Source: Nitrospirota bacterium
GTDB taxonomy: Bacteria > Nitrospirota > UBA9217
Direction of reading: 5' to 3'
DNA: 10,733 nucleotides
Assembly: GCA_027456925.1 (NCBI GenBank)
Contig: DAIDTZ010000159.1
Location: 1 to 10,733, forward strand
Shown in pieces: positions 5,954 through 10,733 of this stretch (positions within the stretch are counted from its first letter, which is position 1; each line of letters begins with the position of its first letter). A program made the position numbers and the translations under genes. Under the pieces are notes generated by a model. That model searched no databases. It saw only the letters and a program-made list of their open reading frames with translations, and had not been told where the DNA came from.

Positions 5954-6820
5954 ATGATGAACAGTAACGCGATACTGCACCAACACGGTGCAAACACCAT
6001 TGTCAGCGTGAGCTGCCTCAAGCATATCTATCCGGACACTACCGAGATCCATATGTGCGGCCTCGATTTCGTGGTGAACCGGGGAGAGCGCGTCGTTGTG
6101 CTCGGCGGGAACGGTTCGGGTAAAACGACGCTGCTTTTCCATATCCTCGGCTTACTGGCGCCGAACGAGGGCCGCGTTACCGTGTTCGGCGTGAACCCGG
6201 CGGAACACTATAACGCTATCCGGGAACGGATCGGGGTGCTGCTCCAGAATGTCGATGACCAGATCCTGTCCCCGACGGTCTGGGACGATATTTCCTTTTC
6301 CCCGAGGAATTACGGATATGGAAAAGATGAGACAGCCAGGATGGTGGAGCAGGTATTGTCCGAGCTGGGAATAGGGCATTTGCGCGACAAAATCTGCCAC
6401 TATCTCTCCGGCGGCGAAAAAAGAAAGGTGGCCCTTGCCGGCGCTCTGGTCATGCGTCCCGAGTTGCTGATCCTGGACGAGCCCTTCGAGGGTCTTGATA
6501 ACCGCTCACGAACGGAGCTGGTGACGCTCCTCAATAATTACAACCGGGCGGGGATGACCATTATGATGTCGACCCACGACCTGAACCTGGTTGCGGCCTT
6601 CGCCGATCGCGTGTACGTGCTTGTCCGCGGGCATGGCGTGATTACGGCGGGCGCCCCGTCGGACATCTTTATGCAGGCCGATGCGCTGCGGGCCTCTAAT
6701 ATCGATCCGCCGCTTCTTACAGAGCTCTTTCTCAAATTGAGGGACCGGGGCGTGACCGTTGAGGTGCCCGTACGCATAGACGAAGCAGTGAATGATTTGG
6801 TCCGTCTTATCAACAACTGA
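5954..6820 (+). CDS. cbiO: ECF transporter ATP-binding protein CbiO/NikO (EcfA)
   Basis: A 288-residue ABC ATPase that powers metal uptake with CbiQ and CbiM at the cytoplasmic face. All catalytic motifs are intact: Walker A GGNGSGKT (51-58), Q-loop LLQNVDDQIL (96-105, the N-x-x-D-Q pattern typical of CbiO/EcfA), signature LSGGEKRK (151-158), Walker B LLILDEP (171-177), D-loop GLD (180-182) and switch His208 in STHD. A C-terminal extension (about 235-288) follows, as in other CbiO proteins. The start is uncertain: ATGs occur at 5954 and 5957 behind a weak GAG site, and a TTG at 5939 would add five residues but lies in an inverted repeat. Only one ATPase gene is present, so it should work as a homodimer. 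Family is certain; substrate follows from the neighbours. Confidence 0.94.
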   Translation: MMNSNAILHQHGANTIVSVSCLKHIYPDTTEIHMCGLDFVVNRGERVVVLGGNGSGKTTLLFHILGLLAPNEGRVTVFGVNPAEHYNAIRERIGVLLQNVDDQILSPTVWDDISFSPRNYGYGKDETARMVEQVLSELGIGHLRDKICHYLSGGEKRKVALAGALVMRPELLILDEPFEGLDNRSRTELVTLLNNYNRAGMTIMMSTHDLNLVAAFADRVYVLVRGHGVITAGAPSDIFMQADALRASNIDPPLLTELFLKLRDRGVTVEVPVRIDEAVNDLVRLINN

Positions 6821-6865
6821 CCATGCGGCCGGTCGGGGCCGGCAGCACAAACGGAGGACAGGGGT

Positions 6866-8119
6866 ATGTCGCAGCGCGGTTTTGAACAGAGAAAAGGTAT
6901 GCTGATACTTCTCATCTCGCTGTTAATGATCGCCGTTGTTTTCATCGGCGCAGCAATCGGGCACTTTGCCGCCCGCGGAGATCAACGAGGTTTTTTCCTG
7001 TCGCTCGGGCTGATGCCGCTTGTCCCGCTCCTGTCGTATCTGCTGTATAAAAAGACGATTTTCCCTTCCTATCGCCGTTTGGAGGACGCAAACCTCGAAC
7101 TCCACCTCAAACAGGAGGAGTTGCTTGACACCAAGGACGACCTGTTCATCAAATTTCTGGGCGTCTATGATGTCAACTATGCCGCCAATTCTCCGCGGCT
7201 GTTCGCTGACCGGCTGACGGATGTTGCCGACATCACGGCCCGGGTCATGGAAGCCGATGCCTGTCTCATCTTTCTCTATGATAAAAAAAAGGACGATCTG
7301 ATTCTTGCGGCAACCAATGGAGTGCAGGTCAATGCTATCGGAAAAGTCCGCATTTCGCTCGGTGAAGGGATCGAGGGATGGGTCGGCAGGAGGCTCGATC
7401 CGGTCATGTTGAAGGACTTTCATGCGGACTCACGGTTCCGGGAAACTCCCGGCCTCGCATTCGGCGATTATACATCGGCTTACTGTCTGCCCCTGTACGT
7501 GTATTCAAACGGCGCCCTGGTAGGGCTCATGGAAGTGTTATACCGTAAGACGAAGATTTTTTCCGACGAAGAAATAAACTTTTTTACGACGCTCTCCGGC
7601 ATCCTCTCGACGACCGTTCAGAATGAACAAATGCAGGCCGAATTGCGGAAGATGAATATGGAACTGGAACAGTGGGTCACGGAAAAAACAGAAGAACTCC
7701 GGGCGTCCGAAGAACGACACCGGATCCTCGTTGAGAATGCCTGTGAGTCAATTTTCCTGCTTGCCGAAAACGGAGACGTGGTTTTTGCCAACGAACAGGC
7801 CGCCCGTTTGTCCGGGTATGCCCGGTACGACCTCCTGCACAAAAATTTGTTCGAGCTTTTCGCCCACCCTGCCGAAACGCGAAAAATTCTCGGGGACGTT
7901 GCGCGGGGCCTTCAAAGCGAGAGGCAGGACGAATTTCGAAAAGCTGACGGCACAATGGTGCCGGTTTCACTCAGCGTTGTGGGACTTTCCCTTATGGGGA
8001 AGCATTTTATTCAGTCGGTGGTGCGTGACGTCTCCTCCCAGGTTCGGCTTGAACGTCTTCTCGGGGAGAAGGATCAGGAAATTTTTGCCCTCAAAGCCCA
8101 GCTCAGCAACAAGAAATAA
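6866..8119 (+). CDS. Membrane-anchored GAF-PAS sensor protein without an output domain
   Basis: A 417-residue protein with two N-terminal membrane helices (about 12-33 and 42-61), a coiled-coil linker (67-93), a GAF domain (about 112-255, including SLGEGIEGWVGRR, 164-176), a second coiled coil (about 252-285) and a PAS domain (about 283-390, with ENACESIFLLAENGDVVFAN, 290-309, and FRKADGTMVPVSLS, 357-370), then a short helix to the end. Such modules usually precede a histidine kinase, GGDEF or ATPase domain, yet here the protein stops after PAS and I see no such domain downstream. It may act by binding a partner, or it may be a truncated kinase; the clean coiled-coil ending argues against simple truncation. 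GGAGG (6853-6857) lies 8 bases before the ATG, supporting the start. It follows cbiO by 45 bp, so it might sense or regulate metal status, which is only a guess from position. Confidence 0.88.
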   Translation: MSQRGFEQRKGMLILLISLLMIAVVFIGAAIGHFAARGDQRGFFLSLGLMPLVPLLSYLLYKKTIFPSYRRLEDANLELHLKQEELLDTKDDLFIKFLGVYDVNYAANSPRLFADRLTDVADITARVMEADACLIFLYDKKKDDLILAATNGVQVNAIGKVRISLGEGIEGWVGRRLDPVMLKDFHADSRFRETPGLAFGDYTSAYCLPLYVYSNGALVGLMEVLYRKTKIFSDEEINFFTTLSGILSTTVQNEQMQAELRKMNMELEQWVTEKTEELRASEERHRILVENACESIFLLAENGDVVFANEQAARLSGYARYDLLHKNLFELFAHPAETRKILGDVARGLQSERQDEFRKADGTMVPVSLSVVGLSLMGKHFIQSVVRDVSSQVRLERLLGEKDQEIFALKAQLSNKK

Positions 8120-8158
8120 ATTTTTGCCTCCTCTATTTTCACGTCTCCATTTTTAGCC

Positions 8159-8187
8159 TTTACAGGCAATGACGCCTGTGGTATAAA
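8159..8187 (+). promoter_or_regulatory. Strong candidate sigma-70 promoter of lptCAB with an inverted repeat across its spacer
   Basis: TTTACA (8159-8164) and TATAAA (8182-8187), each five of six consensus bases, are separated by exactly 17 bases. RNA would start near 8194. Inside it, ACAGGC (8162-8167) and GCCTGT (8174-8179) form a perfect inverted repeat centred between the -35 and -10, where a bound repressor or a MerR-type activator could act. The promoter lies in the 111-bp gap after the GAF-PAS gene, which holds no clear terminator. Confidence 0.6.
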
Positions 8188-8230
8188 TTATGCATACGAC
8201 AACATGACTGGTTGCCGTTCTTTACTATTT

Positions 8231-8797
8231 ATGAACGTTATACGGATATTCAAAACTCTCGCACTGCTTCTTATCCTTACAGCGGTCATCTACGGCGGAT
8301 ACCTTCTCTTACGCGGAACGGACATTGTCATGCCTTCACTTTTTAAGCCTGCTGCCGGTCCACGGTTGCTGATGAGCATGGACGGTTTCCGGTTCGCACG
8401 GTCGACGAACGGAACGGTGGCCTGGCGCATGTTGGCTGGAAAAGCCGATCTCTACGGAAACAAAGAAGCCAAGTTGAAGGACGTCGAGATCATATTTGAC
8501 AGTCCTGACGGGACCAGAGCGGCGAAACTTCTTGGGGAGACCGGGACCATGGATACTGCGAACGGGAACGCATCCATCTATGGGGGATCGAAAGATGTCA
8601 GGATCATTACCAGTGACGGCTATTTGCTGACAACGAAATCCCTGTTCTGGAGGTCCGGAGAGCGTCAGGTCTGGACGCCGGAACCGTTTAAACTGCTGGG
8701 CAGCGAGATTTATCTTGAGGGGGTAGGATTTTCGGCGAATGTGGATATGCGGTCTCTGGTGGTGAAAAATAATGTCAAAGCAGTGCTGCAGGAATAG
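8231..8797 (+). CDS. lptC: LPS export protein LptC
   Basis: A 188-residue bitopic inner-membrane protein that receives LPS from the LptB2FG transporter and passes it to LptA in the periplasm. One N-terminal helix (about 5-28) is followed by a beta-jellyroll OstA-like domain, seen as alternating strands such as LMSMDGFRFARSTNGTVAWR (47-66), AKLKDVEIIF (79-88) and a regular Gly/Asp turn pattern through YLEGVGFSANVDM (162-174). Length and layout match the family. The start is not settled: an ATG at 8204 adds nine residues but would sit only about 10 bases after the predicted RNA start, and neither start has a clear ribosome site; 8231 gives the more usual short stretch before the helix. The gene overlaps lptA by 26 bases. 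Assignment is supported strongly by the following lptA and lptB genes. Confidence 0.85.
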   Translation: MNVIRIFKTLALLLILTAVIYGGYLLLRGTDIVMPSLFKPAAGPRLLMSMDGFRFARSTNGTVAWRMLAGKADLYGNKEAKLKDVEIIFDSPDGTRAAKLLGETGTMDTANGNASIYGGSKDVRIITSDGYLLTTKSLFWRSGERQVWTPEPFKLLGSEIYLEGVGFSANVDMRSLVVKNNVKAVLQE

Positions 8798-9281
8798 TCT
8801 GCTCATCATTGCGGCTGTTTTTCTTGTGGCTGCGACGGGCGGCGCAACGACGGGGTCCGTCAACAGCGCCCGGGAGCCGGTGGTGATCACGTCAAACCGC
8901 ATGGAAGCGGCTAAGTTGGGCGATAAGGTTACCTTTATCGGCAACGTGACGCTCAAAAAGGAGAACATGACGCTTTCCTCCGACACCATGATCGTTTTTT
9001 ACGATACCGGCTCCAAGGATATCAGGCAAATCGACGCTCACGGCAATGTCATTGTTCGCAAGGAGGGCCGGGTCGCGTTTGCGAACGATGCCTCCTACTA
9101 CAGCGGCGATGAAAAGATCGTTCTTACGGGAGACGCGCGTATCATCGAAAACGAAAACCAGCTCGGCGGGAAAAAAATCACCCTGTTCATGCGTGACGAC
9201 CGCAGTCTGGTCGAAGGCGGCAAGGTCTTGCTATATCAGGACAAACGGGAACAGACGTCGAGGGGAACGAACTCGAAATAA
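8772..9281 (+). CDS. lptA: LPS transport periplasmic protein LptA
   Basis: A 169-residue periplasmic protein that polymerises into the bridge carrying LPS from LptC to the outer-membrane LptD. A signal peptide is visible (about 1-25: basic start, hydrophobic core at 9-21, small residues before a likely cut near 22-30). The OstA/LptA beta-strand repeat follows: EPVVITSNRMEA (35-46), VTFIGNVTLKKENMTLSSDTM (53-73, with the G-N-V and L-x-S-D motifs), IRQIDAHGNVIVRKEGR (84-100), IVLTGDARI (116-124) and GGKKITLFMRDDR (132-144). This is the classic alternating pattern and near full length, so it should be functional. It starts inside the end of lptC, suggesting coupled translation, and lptB follows after 14 bases. 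Confidence 0.93.
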   Translation: MSKQCCRNSLLIIAAVFLVAATGGATTGSVNSAREPVVITSNRMEAAKLGDKVTFIGNVTLKKENMTLSSDTMIVFYDTGSKDIRQIDAHGNVIVRKEGRVAFANDASYYSGDEKIVLTGDARIIENENQLGGKKITLFMRDDRSLVEGGKVLLYQDKREQTSRGTNSK

Positions 9282-9295
9282 TCTTACGGGAATCT

Positions 9296-10018
9296 ATGCA
9301 GGCGCTTGAAGCAAAAAAATTGGAAAAGAGCTACCGCGGCAGAAAAATCGTCCGCGGGATCAGCTTGCAGGTGAATTATGGCGAGGTTGTCGGCCTTCTC
9401 GGCCCGAACGGGGCCGGAAAGACCACGACCTTTTACATGGTCGTAGGACTGGTGAGGCCGGACCAGGGCCGGGTGCTCCTCGACGGCAGTGATATTACGT
9501 CGATGCCGATGTACAAGCGGGCAAGGAACGGCATCGGCTACCTGCCTCAGGAGCCCTCGGTCTTCCGCAAACTGACCGTTGCGGAAAACCTCATGGCCAT
9601 TCTCGAGACCATGGATCTTTCAACCCTCGAGCGGAAGGAGCGTCGCGACCAGTTGCTGGAAGAACTGGGCATCGCCCGCCTTGCCGACAGTGTGTCGTAC
9701 ACGCTGTCGTGAGGAGAACGCCGCCGCGTCGAGATAGCGCGCGCACTCACACTTTCACCTAAATTTATCCTGCTTGATGAACCGTTCGCGGGGATCGATC
9801 CGCTTGCAGTGCAGGACATCCAGGAGATCATCTCTCTTCTGAAGAAAAAAGGGATCGGGATCCTTATTACCGACCACAATGTCAGGGAAACACTCGCAAT
9901 AACCGACCGGGCGTATATCATCAGTGAGGGGAAAATTATCGAGGCCGGCACGGCAGCGGAAATTACCGCAAGTCCGCGCGTGAGACAGTTTTATTTAGGC
10001 GAAACTTTTCGGTTATAA
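9296..10018 (+). pseudogene. lptB: LPS export ATPase LptB, reading frame interrupted by one in-frame TGA
   Basis: LptB is the cytoplasmic ATPase that drives LPS extraction with LptF and LptG. The frame is 240 sense-length codons, the usual size, with Walker A GPNGAGKT (36-43), Q-loop Gln85, Walker B FILLDEP (157-163) and switch His194 in TDHN. Codon 139 (9710-9712) is TGA where the signature LSGGE needs its first glycine, so it reads LS-stop-GE. GGA to TGA is a single base change; every codon on both sides fits the family and no other damage is seen. As written, the product stops at 138 residues, before the signature and Walker B, and would be inactive; the next in-frame start-like codon (GTG, 9809) lies past Walker B, so restart cannot rescue it. 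An error in the sequence or a very recent mutation is the likely cause. It is preceded by lptA (14 bp) and followed by rpoN. Confidence 0.93.
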
Positions 10019-10019
10019 T
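10014..10019 (+). promoter_or_regulatory. Candidate -10 element for rpoN on the lptB stop codon
   Basis: A perfect TATAAT hexamer (10014-10019) contains the lptB TAA stop. The region 17-18 bases upstream (TTATTT or TTTATT, 9990-9996) is a poor -35, and no TGn extended -10 is present, so strength is uncertain. RNA would start near 10026, giving rpoN a leader of about 100 bases. No terminator hairpin separates lptB from rpoN, so read-through from lptCAB is also possible. Confidence 0.4.
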
Positions 10020-10072
10020 TAAGAAAAGAGAGGCGCAGAGAGGAGACGGGAGCCTGAACCCGGGAGAAATCG

Positions 10073-10123
10073 ATGTTACGACTTCCCCGGACGTTTGTCG
10101 ACCGCCTTCCGAATTCTGATTGA
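10073..10123 (+). CDS. Possible 16-codon leader ORF upstream of rpoN
   Basis: ATG at 10073 opens a frame of 16 codons (peptide MLRLPRTFVDRLPNSD) ending in TGA at 10121-10123, three bases before the rpoN ATG. A good GGGAG ribosome site (10062-10066) sits 6 bases before it, while rpoN itself has no visible site. This arrangement would allow translation of rpoN by coupling to the short ORF. I do not recognise the peptide, and it may simply mark a ribosome-loading sequence. A chance ORF of this length is quite possible. Confidence 0.35.
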   Translation: MLRLPRTFVDRLPNSD

Positions 10124-10126
10124 ACC

Positions 10127-10733
10127 ATGGAAGCACGGCTTGAACTAAAACTTTCGCAGAAGCTCATTATGACGCCGCAGCTTCAGCAGGCCATCAAATT
10201 GCTGCAGCTGTCCAGATTGGAACTGGTTCAGTCCATTGCGCAAGAGCTCATCGAGAACCCGGTCCTGGAGGAAGTGTCGACCGAGAACGCTGATGAGGAT
10301 GCAGCGGAAGGCGCTTCCGCATCCGAACTGCCGGCGCCGCAGGAGCAGGCGGCCGAAAGCGCGGCGGAACCGGAGCAGGCACAAGAGCTTAAGAGCGACC
10401 TCGAGGTCGGCCCCCAGTGGGATGAATATTTGAACGAGCTGGGAGACGGACGGGACTACGGAAATTTCGAAGCGGACGATAAAGAACTCCCCTCCTATGA
10501 TCAGACCTTAACCCGCATCCCGACCCTGAACGATCACCTGATCTGGCAGCTCCACCTTTCCACGTCGGACCCGGCCCAGGCAAAAGGCGGCGAATGGATC
10601 ATCGGAAATCTTGACGAGGATGGCTACCTTCGAGCCACCCTCGGCGAGGTTGCCCAGCAATCGGGAATCTCCCTTGCCGATTTGGAACGGGCGCTTGTGT
10701 TGATCCAGAACTTCGATCCGATGGGTGTCGGCG
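10127..10733 (+). CDS. rpoN: RNA polymerase sigma-54 factor RpoN, N-terminal part (cut by window end)
   Basis: The first 202 codons of sigma-54, which directs RNA polymerase to -24/-12 promoters and needs an AAA+ activator. Region I is clear: LKLSQKLIMTPQLQQAIKLL (7-26), followed by LSRLELVQSIAQELIENPVLEE (28-49), the Gln/Leu-rich activator-contact region. An acidic, Ala/Gln/Pro-rich region II follows (about 50-120), then the start of the core-binding region III with TLNDHLIWQL (133-142) and IIGNLDEDGYL (158-168), a strongly conserved stretch. The frame is open to the window edge; the rest of the core-binding domain and the C-terminal helix-turn-helix with RpoN box lie outside. The ATG was chosen by alignment with the family N-terminus; no ribosome site is seen right before it. 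The position after lptB is the common order, where hpf and pts genes often follow. Confidence 0.97.
   Translation, partial: MEARLELKLSQKLIMTPQLQQAIKLLQLSRLELVQSIAQELIENPVLEEVSTENADEDAAEGASASELPAPQEQAAESAAEPEQAQELKSDLEVGPQWDEYLNELGDGRDYGNFEADDKELPSYDQTLTRIPTLNDHLIWQLHLSTSDPAQAKGGEWIIGNLDEDGYLRATLGEVAQQSGISLADLERALVLIQNFDPMGVG

Noticed and set aside
6825..6846. GC-rich repeat GCCGG/CCGGC between cbiO and the GAF-PAS gene as a terminator
   Set aside because: The stem is only 5 bp with no T-run after it, so an intrinsic terminator is not supported.
7731..8156. 141-codon plus-strand frame within the GAF-PAS gene
   Set aside because: It is a shifted reading of the PAS-coding region, whose true frame has clear PAS motifs.
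9710..9760. Selenocysteine or UGA-to-glycine recoding in lptB
   Set aside because: No clear SECIS-like stem-loop is seen right after the TGA, Sec at this Gly would be unprecedented, and other genes in the window use TGA as a true stop.
9547..9951. 134-codon minus-strand frame across the lptB stop codon
   Set aside because: It is antisense to conserved lptB codons on both sides of the TGA and its Ser/Arg-rich product has no family features.

Overview
The window comes from a Gram-negative (LPS-making) bacterium with moderate to high GC. It carries genes for the LptC-LptA-LptB lipopolysaccharide export machinery directly followed by rpoN (sigma-54), a gene order common in Proteobacteria and related LPS-bearing phyla. 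The protein style (coiled-coil GAF sensor proteins, a single-cluster ECF metal transporter, a subgroup I-beta aspartate aminotransferase) would suit a deltaproteobacterial or Nitrospirota-like organism, but sequence reading alone cannot fix the lineage.

Layout. (1) 4-309, plus strand: a small ComFB-family gene whose 3' end runs into a composite inverted repeat (280-321), followed by about 270 bp without a gene. (2) 578-3802, minus strand, transcribed right to left: aspartate aminotransferase (aspC), a membrane-anchored OmpA-like protein, and a GAF-GGDEF diguanylate cyclase. They are 52 and 62 bp apart and could be one operon, with a candidate promoter at 3855-3883. (3) 4046-6820, plus strand: a small four-helix membrane protein of the phage_holin_4_2/YvlD family, then a three-gene energy-coupling-factor transporter for nickel or cobalt (CbiM/NikM substrate protein, CbiQ/NikQ, CbiO/NikO ATPase). 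(4) 6866-8119: a membrane-attached GAF-PAS sensor protein with no recognisable output domain. (5) 8159-10018: a good sigma-70 type promoter with an inverted repeat across its spacer, then lptC, lptA and lptB. (6) 10014-10733: a perfect -10 hexamer on the lptB stop codon, a 16-codon leader ORF, and the first 202 codons of rpoN, cut by the window end.

How they work together. LptC and LptA form the periplasmic bridge driven by the LptB ATPase, and rpoN follows in the same direction. The ECF genes make a metal uptake unit in which O powers Q and M. The diguanylate cyclase lies beside a ComFB protein, a family that includes c-di-GMP receptors, so the left end may hold a maker and a reader of c-di-GMP.

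The most striking observation is in lptB. The reading frame is intact for 240 codons except for one TGA that replaces the first glycine codon of the ABC signature LSGGE. Because lptB is normally essential, this is a sequencing or assembly error, a very recent nonsense mutation, or (least likely) recoding. I found no phage, CRISPR array, tRNA or rRNA, and no complete insertion sequence. I did not find a clearly new multi-gene system; the leads are listed as findings.
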